Below, piece after piece: positions 15,296 through 23,322 of a DNA stretch of 25,177 nucleotides. The stretch is from an uncultured Collinsella sp. Lineage in GTDB: Bacteria; Actinomycetota; Coriobacteriia; Coriobacteriales; Coriobacteriaceae. A program made the translations under genes and the position numbers. Position 1 is the stretch's first letter; each line of letters opens with the position of its first letter. Below the pieces are notes generated by a model. That model had not been told where the DNA came from, made no database searches, and worked only from the letters and a program-made list of their open reading frames with translations. The stretch is from the NCBI GenBank assembly GCA_900544645.1, contig UQWG01000026.1, positions 1 through 25,177 of the forward strand, in the 5' to 3' direction.

Positions 15296-16303
15296 ATGGA
15301 TACCCCTGTTCTCATTTCGCATAAAACCGCATGGCTTGTCCATCATGCACCCCAGAATTTGGTTCAGTCTCTTGCGCGGCACGACTACCAGATAGGCGCA
15401 CAAGGCATCTCCACCCAGCAACGTGTTGCGCGCATACGACAGGCCCTTACCGACTGCGGCATTCCGTCCGATATGCTTAAGACTATCGATATCGCGGTTG
15501 TATTCGAATTTGAGCGAATTCGTACCAAAGGCGTCGTTTGCCACATTCTTGGACAAAAACTTCCCTACGAGCATATTAACGAGTTGACGCCCGGAATCTT
15601 CATCACCGACGAAGCCTTCACCTTCGTGCTTGCTGCCGAGTGGATGGATAGGATCGAATATCTCGAATATGGCTATGAAGTTTGCGGCGATTATCGCATG
15701 AGGCTCAATCCCGCCGACCCTTATACCGAGCAACCAGCCACCACCTCCAAGGATGAAATAACCGAACTGCTCGATCGGCACCCCGGCAAACCCGGTGCCA
15801 CACGTGCACGGCTCGCGCTCAGGCACATCTACGATCACTCGGCCTCGCCTATGGAGACCGCTTCGGCAATCGCCCTCTCGCTCCCAACAAGCGAAGGCGG
15901 CGTTGGCATCCGAGGTATCGAACTCAACAAACCGCTCGAGACCCCTCAACGTCTCTGGCATTGCGCCAAAGCTCGAACAATCAAAATCGATGCGCTCGTG
16001 ACCTATAAGCGCAGGGAGCTCGGTATCGAATATAAGGGCGGTTTTCACGATGAGCTCGAGCGCAAGGGAGCAGATGCGGAGCGAGAGGCCGTTCTTTCCC
16101 ATATGGGATATCGAATCATTACGCTCACTTCGGCTCAGTTCAGTAGTCAGCTCGCCTTTCACCGCGCCATGAACAACATTCGCGAAGCACTCGGCATGCC
16201 TCGCTGTACCGACACCGGGTACCAGAGAAAACAAAACGAACTACGCAAGGCACTTATCCGCAACTGGAAAGGCGTGCGAGACGAGGAGACACCTTCCGAA
16301 TAG
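15296..16303 (+). CDS. PD-(D/E)XK (DUF559/Vsr-like) domain protein with AbiEi-like N-terminal region
   Basis: 335 aa from ATG 15296, with AGAGG seven bases upstream. The C-terminal third has the layout of DUF559/Vsr-type nucleases: IDAL with Asp232, then GIEYKG with Glu245 and Lys247, then FHDE, an Arg/Glu-rich helix and GYRIITLTSAQ. This gives the D...ExK metal-binding set, so catalysis is plausible. The middle SPMETASAIALSLP (~182-195) matches the linker common in actinobacterial DUF559 proteins. The N-terminal ~150 residues resemble the transcription-regulator-like part of AbiEi-type proteins only in general plan; that assignment is weak. Codons such as CGA, ATA and AGG are more frequent than in neighbours. 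The gene stands alone between two inverted palindromic repeats. It could be a toxin-antitoxin remnant, a defence nuclease, or an element-borne endonuclease. No partner gene is present. Confidence 0.7.
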   Translation: MDTPVLISHKTAWLVHHAPQNLVQSLARHDYQIGAQGISTQQRVARIRQALTDCGIPSDMLKTIDIAVVFEFERIRTKGVVCHILGQKLPYEHINELTPGIFITDEAFTFVLAAEWMDRIEYLEYGYEVCGDYRMRLNPADPYTEQPATTSKDEITELLDRHPGKPGATRARLALRHIYDHSASPMETASAIALSLPTSEGGVGIRGIELNKPLETPQRLWHCAKARTIKIDALVTYKRRELGIEYKGGFHDELERKGADAEREAVLSHMGYRIITLTSAQFSSQLAFHRAMNNIREALGMPRCTDTGYQRKQNELRKALIRNWKGVRDEETPSE

Positions 16304-16313
16304 TGCCACTCCC

Positions 16314-16393
16314 GTGAGCTCAATCCAAACGTGTACGTCAGCCTCCAAAGATGTCGAAAAATGTCGTTTTTGGAGGCTGACGTACACGTTTGG
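16314..16393 (+). repeat. Right inverted repeat with internal palindrome
   Basis: A perfect 25-bp hairpin (16325-16349 with 16369-16393) has a 19-nt loop carrying ATGTCG twice (16351-16356 and 16361-16366). Its inner flank GTGAGCTCAATCC (16314-16326) mirrors the left copy. It starts 10 nt after the stop of the nuclease-like gene, so it may also act as that gene's terminator. Confidence 0.88.
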
Positions 16394-16424
16394 GGAAGCG
16401 CGGGATCGAGATGTATTTCGATAA

Positions 16425-16452
16425 CAAAAAAGCTCCCATTCCCGGGAGCTTT
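16425..16452 (-). terminator. Terminator after tRNA-Ser(CGA)
   Basis: A 9-bp stem (16429-16437 with 16444-16452) and, on the minus strand, a T-tract corresponding to A residues at 16425-16431. Confidence 0.88.
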
Positions 16453-16463
16453 CTCAACCAAAA

Positions 16464-16554
16464 TGGCGGAGGAGGAGGGATTCGAACCCTCGTGACCTTA
16501 TACAGGCCAAACGGTTTTCGAGACCGCCGCATTCAACCACTCTGCCACCCCTCC
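16464..16554 (-). tRNA. tRNA-Ser(CGA)
   Basis: A 91-nt class II tRNA read on the minus strand. Acceptor GGAGGGG pairs with CTCCTCC, the anticodon loop TCTCGAAAA carries CGA, a long variable arm is present, and the T-arm is GAGGGTTCGAATCCCTC. Discriminator G and encoded CCA end at 16464. Confidence 0.95.
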
Positions 16555-16563
16555 GCGTGGGGT

Positions 16564-16593
16564 AAAAACAAAGCAGGCTCAAAGGCCTGCTTT
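16564..16593 (-). terminator. Terminator between the two tRNA-Ser genes
   Basis: A 9-bp stem (16570-16578 with 16585-16593) is followed on the minus strand by TTTGTTTTT. It lies just after tRNA-Ser(GGA). Since no clear promoter precedes tRNA-Ser(CGA), partial read-through is likely. Confidence 0.78.
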
Positions 16594-16602
16594 GGAATTA
16601 AC

Positions 16603-16693
16603 TGGCGGAGAGTCAGGGATTTGAACCCTGGAGACGCTTTTGACGCCTACACGATTTCCAATCGTGCTCCTTCGGCCACTCGGACAACTCTCC
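16603..16693 (-). tRNA. tRNA-Ser(GGA)
   Basis: A 91-nt class II tRNA on the minus strand. Acceptor GGAGAGT pairs with ACTCTCC, the anticodon loop ATTGGAAAT carries GGA, there is a long variable arm, and the T-loop is TTCAAAT. Discriminator G and encoded CCA end at 16603. Confidence 0.95.
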
Positions 16694-16709
16694 GTTAAAT
16701 GCGAAAGTC

Positions 16710-16737
16710 AGTATACACGAGGAATCGCAAAGTGCAA
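16710..16737 (-). promoter_or_regulatory. Promoter of the tRNA-Ser genes
   Basis: On the minus strand, TTGCAC (16737-16732) and TATACT (16715-16710) are 16 bp apart. The -10 ends 16 nt before tRNA-Ser(GGA). Confidence 0.72.
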
Positions 16738-16904
16738 ACAGAAAAGTTGGCATTTTTTAAAACGTTCGGCCGCGCTTGGCGTTGCAGTGGGGTTTGAGGT
16801 GCCAAAAAAAACGGCTTCCGACCAGCGTGGTTGATCAACTCAATTGTTCAAAAGGGGTATTCATAAGCGACTTGGTAATGAATTTAAAAATCTTTGGGTG
16901 GTGC

Positions 16905-17076
16905 TGTGGACCACTGGTATGTATTTCGCGACCACAGCCTTGTGCCCGTTGACCTGCGGCTTGGCTCAGCTTGTCTCCGCGGCACCGTATCTTGTCCACA
17001 GATTCGTCAAGCTTTTGGTCAGCATTTGGTTGGAATGCGCATGAAACGTGGTGCGAGCATGGGCATATGTGGAGGT
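16905..17076. promoter_or_regulatory. Cluster of DnaA-box-like sites
   Basis: TTGTCCACA at 16992-17000 equals the DnaA box preferred in high-GC actinobacteria and differs from the E. coli consensus at one base. The reverse-strand TGGTCCACA (16905-16913) and ACCTCCACA (17068-17076) share the TCCACA core. An AT-rich segment lies just upstream. The sites precede rpsF-ssb-rpsR-rplI and dnaB. Confidence 0.4.
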
Positions 17077-17099
17077 CATGAGGTTGTAGCTGCATATTC

Positions 17100-17128
17100 T
17101 TGCGGCCTGGGAGGTTGAAAGATATTAT
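17100..17128 (+). promoter_or_regulatory. rpsF: Candidate promoter of the rpsF operon
   Basis: TTGCGG at 17100-17105 and TATTAT at 17123-17128 are 17 bp apart, 71 nt before the rpsF ATG. The spacing is ideal and the -35 is a fair match. Confidence 0.5.
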
Positions 17129-17144
17129 TACCAAGTCTTTTCCT

Positions 17145-17173
17145 GCTTCAGGCGCACCTTCACGACCTGAAGC
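17145..17173 (+). promoter_or_regulatory. Leader hairpin before rpsF
   Basis: GCTTCAGG (17145-17152) pairs with CCTGAAGC (17166-17173) around a 13-nt loop in the presumed 5' leader. Many bacteria bind an S6:S18 complex to the rpsF leader to control this operon. The position fits, but I did not see the unpaired CCG expected for that motif inside this loop, so the function is only suggested. Confidence 0.4.
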
Positions 17174-17199
17174 CACATTTGCCCAGAGGAGGTGACAAT

Positions 17200-17493
17200 A
17201 TGAAGGCTTATGAACTGCTGTTCTTTGTTGACCCGTCGCTCGACCCCGAGACTCGTCTCGCTGTTATGAAGCGTATCGATACCACGATCGCTGAGGGCGC
17301 TGGCAAGGTCGACTCCGTTGACGAGTGGGGCAAGCGCAAGCTCGCCTACGAGATCAACGACCTCACCGATGGTGACTACACCCTCATCAACTTCCACGCA
17401 GATCCTACCCAGATCGCCGAGCTTGATCGCGTCCTGCGCATCACCGACGCTGTGGTCCGCCACATGATCGTCCGTCGCGACGACCAGGAGTAA
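17200..17493 (+). CDS. rpsF: 30S ribosomal protein S6
   Basis: 97 aa, with ATG at 17200 behind a strong GAGGAGGTG. A frame opening at 17179 would start inside the ribosome site. The sequence has the S6 pattern: MKAYELLFFVDP at the N-terminus, WGKRKLAYEIN at about 49-59, then GDYTLINFHA and the final helix-strand ending VVRHMIVRRDD. S6 binds the 30S platform together with S18, which is encoded two genes downstream. It is the first gene of the conserved rpsF-ssb-rpsR-rplI set. No long acidic tail is present. Confidence 0.96.
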   Translation: MKAYELLFFVDPSLDPETRLAVMKRIDTTIAEGAGKVDSVDEWGKRKLAYEINDLTDGDYTLINFHADPTQIAELDRVLRITDAVVRHMIVRRDDQE

Positions 17494-17541
17494 GACTGTC
17501 GTTTTGGACTGGGCTTGTGCCCCAAGAGGAAGTAGTGAGTT

Positions 17542-17988
17542 ATGAGCATCAATCGAGTGAACATCACCGGTAACCTCACCCGCGATCCCGAGCTGCGCGC
17601 CACCGCCGGCGGAACCCAGGTTCTGTCCTTTGGCGTCGCCGTGAACGATCGTCGCCGCAACGCGCAGACTGGCGAGTGGGAGGACTATCCCAACTTTGTC
17701 GACTGCACCATGTTCGGCACCCGCGCCGAGGCCGTGAGCCGTTTCCTGGCAAAGGGAAACAAGGTCGCGATCGAGGGCAAGCTGCGCTACAGCTCTTGGG
17801 AGCGCGACGGCCAGCGCCGGAGCAAGCTTGAGGTCATCGTCGATGAGATCGAGTTTATGAGCTCCCGTGGTGGCCAGGGTGGCTACGATCAGGGCGGTTA
17901 CGCCCCCGCAGCGCCCGCAGCACGTCCTGCCGCACCGGTGGCCACGCCGCCTGCGGTCGACGTCTACGATGAGGACATCCCGTTCTAA
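17542..17988 (+). CDS. ssb: Single-stranded DNA-binding protein
   Basis: 148 aa. The OB fold covers about residues 1-108: MSINRVNITGNLTRDPELR, FGVAVNDRRR, FVDCTMFGTRAEAV, GNKVAIEGKLRYSSWE. A Gly/Gln/Pro/Ala-rich linker (about 110-138) leads to the acidic tip DEDIPF at 143-148, which recruits replication and repair partners. AGAGGAAG lies upstream of the ATG. Its place between rpsF and rpsR is the usual one, and it is the housekeeping SSB rather than a plasmid copy. Confidence 0.96.
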   Translation: MSINRVNITGNLTRDPELRATAGGTQVLSFGVAVNDRRRNAQTGEWEDYPNFVDCTMFGTRAEAVSRFLAKGNKVAIEGKLRYSSWERDGQRRSKLEVIVDEIEFMSSRGGQGGYDQGGYAPAAPAARPAAPVATPPAVDVYDEDIPF

Positions 17989-18015
17989 GGGTTGTTCACC
18001 TATTTTTGAGTGAGA

Positions 18016-18041
18016 GGCGGCTTCGGTTCGCCGAAGTTGCC
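18016..18041 (+). other. Hairpin between ssb and rpsR
   Basis: CTTCGG (18021-18026) pairs with CCGAAG (18031-18036) over a TTCG tetraloop; GGC at 18016-18018 can pair with GCC at 18039-18041 across a small internal loop. It has no T-tract, so it is more likely an mRNA-stability or expression-balancing element than a terminator. Confidence 0.5.
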
Positions 18042-18060
18042 AAATGAAAGGTATTTTGAC

Positions 18061-18327
18061 ATGGCTAATGATTTTTCTGCACGTCAGCCGCGTCGTAAGT
18101 ACTGCCAGTTCTGCAAGGAGAACACTGAGTTCATCGACTATAAGGACACTCAGCTTCTCCGTAAGTACATGACCGACCGTGGCAAGATCAAGCCCCGTCG
18201 CGTCACTGGCGCTTGCACGCGGCATCAGCATGACATCGCCAACGCCATCAAGCGCGCCCGCGAGATGGCTCTCCTGCCGTACACCGTCCCCGTGGTTTCC
18301 TCTCGTGGCAACCGCGACCGCGGCTAA
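18061..18327 (+). CDS. rpsR: 30S ribosomal protein S18
   Basis: 88 aa from ATG 18061, with GAAAGG about nine bases upstream; a longer frame from 18010 runs through the hairpin and is not S18-like. The protein shows RKYCQFCKEN, IDYKD, LLRKYMTDRGKIKPRRVTG and RHQHDIANAIKRAREMALLPY. The CxxC pair at about 14-17, the Cys in GACTRHQ and the following His suggest the zinc-binding (C+) form. Basic N-terminus and short C-terminal tail are normal. It partners with S6. Confidence 0.96.
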   Translation: MANDFSARQPRRKYCQFCKENTEFIDYKDTQLLRKYMTDRGKIKPRRVTGACTRHQHDIANAIKRAREMALLPYTVPVVSSRGNRDRG

Positions 18328-18342
18328 GAAGGGAGACGCATC

Positions 18343-18882
18343 ATGAAGGTTATTCTTCTCGATGAGATCAAGGGCAAGGGCGGCGAGGGTGACGTCGTAG
18401 AGGTCGCTCAGGGTTACGCTGAGAACTTCCTGTTCCCCAAGAAGCTCGCTGTTGCCGCCACCAAGGGCAACCTCAAGCAGCTTGACGAGCGTCGCAACAA
18501 CATCGCCAAGCGCGAGGCCGTCCGTCTGGCTACCGCCAACGAGACCAAGGCTGCCTTCGAGGGCAAGACGGTCACCGTTGACGTCAAGGTCGGCGACGAG
18601 GGCATCCTCTTTGGCTCCGTTACCGCCGCTATGATCGCTGACGCCATCAAGGCTCAGCTCGGTATGGACATCGACCGCAAGCGCGTCGAGCTCGGTAAGC
18701 CCATCAAGGTTGCCGGTGCCCACACCGTTGCCATCTCGCTGTACCGCGAGATCAAGGCCGAGGTTGTCGTTCTCGTCGGCGTTACCGCCGAGGAGCTCGC
18801 TGCCGAGGCTGAGGTCGAGGAGGCCGCTGAGGTCGCCGAGGCCGAGACCGCCGAGGTCGAGACTGAGGCTGCTGCCGAGTAG
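18343..18882 (+). CDS. rplI: 50S ribosomal protein L9 with acidic C-terminal tail
   Basis: 179 aa, longer than the usual ~150. The N-terminal domain has MKVILLDEIKGKGGEGDVV and GYAENFLFPKKLA (about 24-36), the long helix follows, and the C-terminal domain reads GILFGSVTAAMIADAI and LGKPIKVAGAHTVAISLY. After VVVLVGV at ~141-147 comes a ~30-residue Glu/Ala repeat tail (AEAEVEEAAEVAEAE). The start ATG has GGGAGA nearby. It lies 15 nt after rpsR and is followed by a strong terminator, ending the operon. L9 helps fix reading-frame fidelity on the 50S L1 side. Confidence 0.96.
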   Translation: MKVILLDEIKGKGGEGDVVEVAQGYAENFLFPKKLAVAATKGNLKQLDERRNNIAKREAVRLATANETKAAFEGKTVTVDVKVGDEGILFGSVTAAMIADAIKAQLGMDIDRKRVELGKPIKVAGAHTVAISLYREIKAEVVVLVGVTAEELAAEAEVEEAAEVAEAETAEVETEAAAE

Positions 18883-18914
18883 CATTTGCTGCAACGCAAC
18901 AATCTTGTTCTAAG

Positions 18915-18953
18915 AAGGGCGCTCTGGGAAACCAGGGCGCCCTTTTGTTTTTT
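18915..18953 (+). terminator. Rho-independent terminator of the rpsF-rplI operon
   Basis: Stem 18915-18922 with 18937-18944, extended by 18924-18927 with 18932-18935 around GAAA (one T-G pair between them), then a T-tract TTTTGTTTTTT ending at 18953. Confidence 0.92.
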
Positions 18954-18973
18954 GCGCTGAGTGAGTGTCATAG

Positions 18974-19011
18974 TGAACGTCGCGTCGAAGTCCTGTGTAC
19001 AGGACCGTTCA
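18974..19011 (+). promoter_or_regulatory. Dyad upstream of dnaB
   Basis: GTCCTG (18990-18995) and CAGGAC (19000-19005) are perfect inverted copies around TGTA. TGAACG (18974-18979) and CGTTCA (19006-19011) extend the dyad, with a 10-nt asymmetric bulge. It lies 96 nt before dnaB and may be an operator or an mRNA hairpin. Confidence 0.4.
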
Positions 19012-19106
19012 TCCGTTTGGTTCGGTGATGATTGGCCGCGTGCGGCGCGTTTTGGGACCGTGGCTGATACTATGGATGCTCGCAAGCGATATGAATGAGG
19101 ATGCTC

Positions 19107-20498
19107 ATGGCATATGACGATAGGGAGACCGGGCTGACGGTTGAGGACCGCGGCTCAAAGTTGGGTCTTCCCCAAAACCAAGATGCAGAGGCCAATGTAC
19201 TGGCCGCTATGCTGCTATCGCCCGAGGTGGTCGAAGAGGCCCAGGTCGAGCTGCAGCCCGATGACTTCTACCGGCCCATTCATAAGACCATCTATACCGC
19301 GATGGTCGATATGTACAACAGCCGCATTCCCATCGACTCCATCTCGCTGATCGATTACCTGCGAAGCATCAACAAGCTCGATGCCGTGGGCGGCGAAGCG
19401 TACATTTTGGAGTTGATGGGTCAGACCCTGTCGCTCGTCAACTGGCAGCACCATGCCGCCATCGTTCGCCGCGATTCGATGCTGCGTGAGCTGATCGGCG
19501 CCACCAACGAGATCAACGCGCTGGCATATAACGCCCCCACCGACACCAAAGAGGTCGTGGAGCTAGCCGAGAGCAAGCTGCTCAAGGTTACGGCGCGCGA
19601 GGTCAAGTCGAGCTACAAGACGCTGACCGAGTTTATGGTCGAGGCCTATAATGAGGCCGAGGAAGTGTGCCAGGCCGGTGGCCAGGCTGCGGGCGTGCCC
19701 ACGGGCTTCCCGTCGCTCGACCGCATGCTCATGGGCTTCCGCGAGGGTCAGCTCATCATCATCGGCGCCCGTCCTGCTGTAGGTAAGACGTCGTTCGCTC
19801 TGAACCTGGCGCTCAACGCTGCCGCTGCTGGTTATACCGTCGGCTTCTTCTCGCTGGAGATGTCGGGTAAGGAAATTGCCCAGCGTCTGATTTGCGCCTA
19901 TGCCATGATCTCGATCAGTGACTTCCGCATGGGTCGCATTAGCCCCGAGCAGTGGGCCAATATCAACGAGGCCACGCAGACCTTGTCCAAGCTCGATATT
20001 CTGATTGACGATACGCCCGGCACCACAGTGACCGAGATTCGCGCCAAGAGCCGCCGCATGCTCCATAACAAGGAGAAGGCAATCATCATCCTGGACTACC
20101 TGCAGCTGGTGAGTCCTCCGCCGGGACGCCGCTCCGAGAGCCGTACCGTCGAGGTTTCGGAGATGTCGCGTGGTCTGAAGATCATGGCCAAGGAGCTCAA
20201 GATTCCGCTCATCGCGCTGTCGCAGCTCTCGCGTCAGGTCGAATCCCGTACCGGCAAGCGTCCGCAGCTTTCCGACCTTCGTGAATCGGGCTCTATCGAG
20301 CAGGACGCCGATATCGTCATGTTCTTGGACCGCTCCGCCGACGAGGCCGAAGCCTCGCGCGACGATCGACCCGACGAGGGCGTTACGCGTATCGTCGTGG
20401 CCAAGAACCGTTCGGGCCCGATCGGCGACGTCGACCTGATGTTCCTGCCGGCATCCACCAAGTTCTATGAGCTTGATGGCGCACATGCCGAGGAGTAG
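19107..20498 (+). CDS. dnaB: Replicative DNA helicase DnaB
   Basis: 463 aa from the third of three clustered ATGs (19095, 19101, 19107). GAGG at 19097-19100 best serves the ATG at 19107, giving MAYDD. The N-terminal domain has PQNQDAEANVLAAMLLSPE and the DFYRPIHKTIY motif; a linker follows; the RecA-like motor has Walker A GARPAVGKT at 220-228, FFSLEMS, Walker B IIILDYLQL, then LSQLSR and the arginine-finger region. There is no intein in the Walker A or LSQLSR positions where they often occur in actinobacterial DnaB. DnaB unwinds DNA at the fork and loads primase. It stands between the ribosomal operon, which ends in a terminator, and purA. Confidence 0.96.
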   Translation: MAYDDRETGLTVEDRGSKLGLPQNQDAEANVLAAMLLSPEVVEEAQVELQPDDFYRPIHKTIYTAMVDMYNSRIPIDSISLIDYLRSINKLDAVGGEAYILELMGQTLSLVNWQHHAAIVRRDSMLRELIGATNEINALAYNAPTDTKEVVELAESKLLKVTAREVKSSYKTLTEFMVEAYNEAEEVCQAGGQAAGVPTGFPSLDRMLMGFREGQLIIIGARPAVGKTSFALNLALNAAAAGYTVGFFSLEMSGKEIAQRLICAYAMISISDFRMGRISPEQWANINEATQTLSKLDILIDDTPGTTVTEIRAKSRRMLHNKEKAIIILDYLQLVSPPPGRRSESRTVEVSEMSRGLKIMAKELKIPLIALSQLSRQVESRTGKRPQLSDLRESGSIEQDADIVMFLDRSADEAEASRDDRPDEGVTRIVVAKNRSGPIGDVDLMFLPASTKFYELDGAHAEE

Positions 20499-20591
20499 GA
20501 CAGGCGCCCGTTGCACGGGTATACTGGGAATGTTTTGTGCTTCTGCGTGCCGGCGTGGCGCGTAGACAGTCCATGAATGTAAGGAGTAAAC

Positions 20592-21878
20592 ATGCCGTCA
20601 ACCGTTTTGGTCGGTGCCCAGTGGGGCGATGAGGGCAAGGGTAAGATTTGCGACCTGGTCGCCGGCGACTTCGATGCCGTCGTGCGCTACTCGGGCGGCA
20701 ACAACGCCGGTCACACCATCGTCGTCAACGGCAAGAAGTACGGCCTGCACCAGGTGCCCTCCGGCATCATGTATTCTGACCACGTGTCGGTGATCGGTAA
20801 CGGCTGCGTCGTCAACCCCAAGGTTGTCCTTGAGGAGATCGATATGTTCGAGGCCGACGGCATCACCACCAAGAACCTCAAGATTAGCGGCAACGCGCAT
20901 GTCATCATGCCGTACCACATCGATCTGGATGGCGCCTTTGAGCAGAAGCTCGGCAAGAAGAACATCGGTACCACCAAGCGCGGCATCGGTCCGTGCTATC
21001 AGGACAAGATGGCCCGCATCGGCCTGCGCATGCAGGACATGCTGGACGAGGCACTGTTCCGCGACAAGCTGGAGACCGCTCTCGCCCGCGTGAACCCCGA
21101 GCTCGAGCTCATCTACAACCTGCCCACCTACACCGTGGACCAGATTTGCGACGAGTACCTGCCGATGGCCGAGCGCCTGCGTCCCTACATCACCGAGACG
21201 AGCCTGCTGCTCAACAACATGATCGATGAGGGCAAGGACCTGCTGTTTGAGGGCGCCCAGGCGACGCTACTCGACATCGACCACGGCACCTATCCGTACG
21301 TGACGTCTTCCAACTGCACCGCCGGCGGCGCCATCACCGGCTCCGGCGTCGGTATGAAGAACGTCAACCGCGTGCTGGGCGTCATGAAGGCCTATATCAC
21401 CCGCGTCGGTTCGGGCCCCATGCCCACCGAGCTTTCCTATGAGTCCGAGGCTGGCCACACGCTGACCGAGGAGGGCTATGAGTACGGCGTGACCACTGGT
21501 CGCCGTCGTCGTTGCGGCTGGTTTGACGGCCCTATCGCCAACTATGCCTCGCGCGTCAACGGCCTTACCGACATCGCCATGACCAAGCTCGACGTGCTTT
21601 CGGCCTTCGACACCATTAAGGTGTGCGTTGCCTATGACGTCGATGGCGAGCGTTACACGAGCGTGCCCGAGCACCAGGTGCGCTTTGAGCATGCCAAGCC
21701 CATCTACGAGGAGCTTCCTGGCTGGAAGTGCGATATCACCGGCTGCCGCAGCTTTGAGGAGCTGCCGCAGGAGGCTCAGGACTACGTGGCGTTTATCGAG
21801 GATCTGGCACACACCCGCGTGACGTTCATTGGCGTTGGCGCTGGTCGCGAGCAGATTATCAACCGATTCTGGAAGTAA
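20592..21878 (+). CDS. purA: Adenylosuccinate synthetase
   Basis: 428 aa. It joins IMP and aspartate with GTP to make adenylosuccinate, the first step from IMP to AMP. The GTP loop GDEGKGK lies at 12-18 with catalytic Asp13, and NNAGHT contains catalytic His40. Other signatures are GTTKRGIGPCYQDK, DIDHGTYPYVTSSN and TTGRRRRCGWFD. AAGGAG lies a few bases before the ATG. The 93-nt gap after dnaB has a TATACT at 20520-20525 that may be a -10 element, without a good -35. A hairpin follows the stop. PurD, from the same overall pathway, is next. Confidence 0.97.
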   Translation: MPSTVLVGAQWGDEGKGKICDLVAGDFDAVVRYSGGNNAGHTIVVNGKKYGLHQVPSGIMYSDHVSVIGNGCVVNPKVVLEEIDMFEADGITTKNLKISGNAHVIMPYHIDLDGAFEQKLGKKNIGTTKRGIGPCYQDKMARIGLRMQDMLDEALFRDKLETALARVNPELELIYNLPTYTVDQICDEYLPMAERLRPYITETSLLLNNMIDEGKDLLFEGAQATLLDIDHGTYPYVTSSNCTAGGAITGSGVGMKNVNRVLGVMKAYITRVGSGPMPTELSYESEAGHTLTEEGYEYGVTTGRRRRCGWFDGPIANYASRVNGLTDIAMTKLDVLSAFDTIKVCVAYDVDGERYTSVPEHQVRFEHAKPIYEELPGWKCDITGCRSFEELPQEAQDYVAFIEDLAHTRVTFIGVGAGREQIINRFWK

Positions 21879-21900
21879 TCGGGACTATTTGGTTATTGCG

Positions 21901-21945
21901 ATATACCCCTTTGCAGCCCGGATGGGCGGCCGAGGGGTATATTTG
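21901..21945 (+). terminator. Hairpin/terminator between purA and purD
   Basis: ATATACCCCT (21901-21910) pairs with AGGGGTATAT (21933-21942) around a 22-nt loop, followed by a short T run. The T-tract is weak, so it may attenuate rather than fully stop transcription into purD. Confidence 0.6.
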
Positions 21946-21996
21946 CTTGCAAAGGGCTCGCGCGGAGCGGGCCGTTCATACATAGAGGAGGCACCC

Positions 21997-23301
<1,305 letters not shown>

Positions 23302-23322
23302 AATCCGAGAGGAATGAGACGG

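Larger units (their letters stand above)
15124..16393 (+). mobile_element. Putative palindrome-bounded unit carrying a nuclease-like gene
   Basis: A 1.27-kb unit of one gene (15296-16303) enclosed by inverted 80-nt repeats (15124-15203 and 16314-16393). Each repeat is itself a hairpin. The unit sits between the TRIC gene and the tRNA-Ser cluster. The gene's base composition is lower in GC than its neighbours. No transposase, integrase or clear target-site duplication is seen, so mobility is inferred from symmetry and placement only. Confidence 0.5.
16738..17199. other. Noncoding region between tRNA-Ser and rpsF
   Basis: About 460 nt with no convincing gene; the short open frames on either strand lack ribosome sites and family resemblance. 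It holds an AT-rich stretch near 16876-16897, the palindrome GTTGATCAAC at 16830-16839, three TCCACA-type sites, a candidate rpsF promoter and a leader hairpin. It is long for the upstream region of a ribosomal protein operon. Confidence 0.6.

Noticed and set aside
15293..16234. A 313-aa minus-strand frame opposite the nuclease-like gene
   Set aside because: The plus strand has the ribosome site and the D...ExK pattern. The minus frame has neither.
16844..17044. A 66-residue frame with hydrophobic stretches before rpsF
   Set aside because: Starts at TTG with no well-spaced ribosome site, no family match, and lies over DnaA-like sites; treated as noncoding.
17128..18894. A 588-aa minus-strand frame across rpsF-ssb-rpsR-rplI
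   Set aside because: It runs through four well-supported genes and their ribosome sites, and has no recognisable domain.
20497..20525. Possible purA promoter with TATACT at 20520
   Set aside because: No acceptable -35 at the right distance; mentioned only under purA.
21829..21996. Upstream in-frame extension of purD into purA
   Set aside because: It overlaps purA and crosses a hairpin. TTG at 21997 has the perfect ribosome site and matches the PurD N-terminus.
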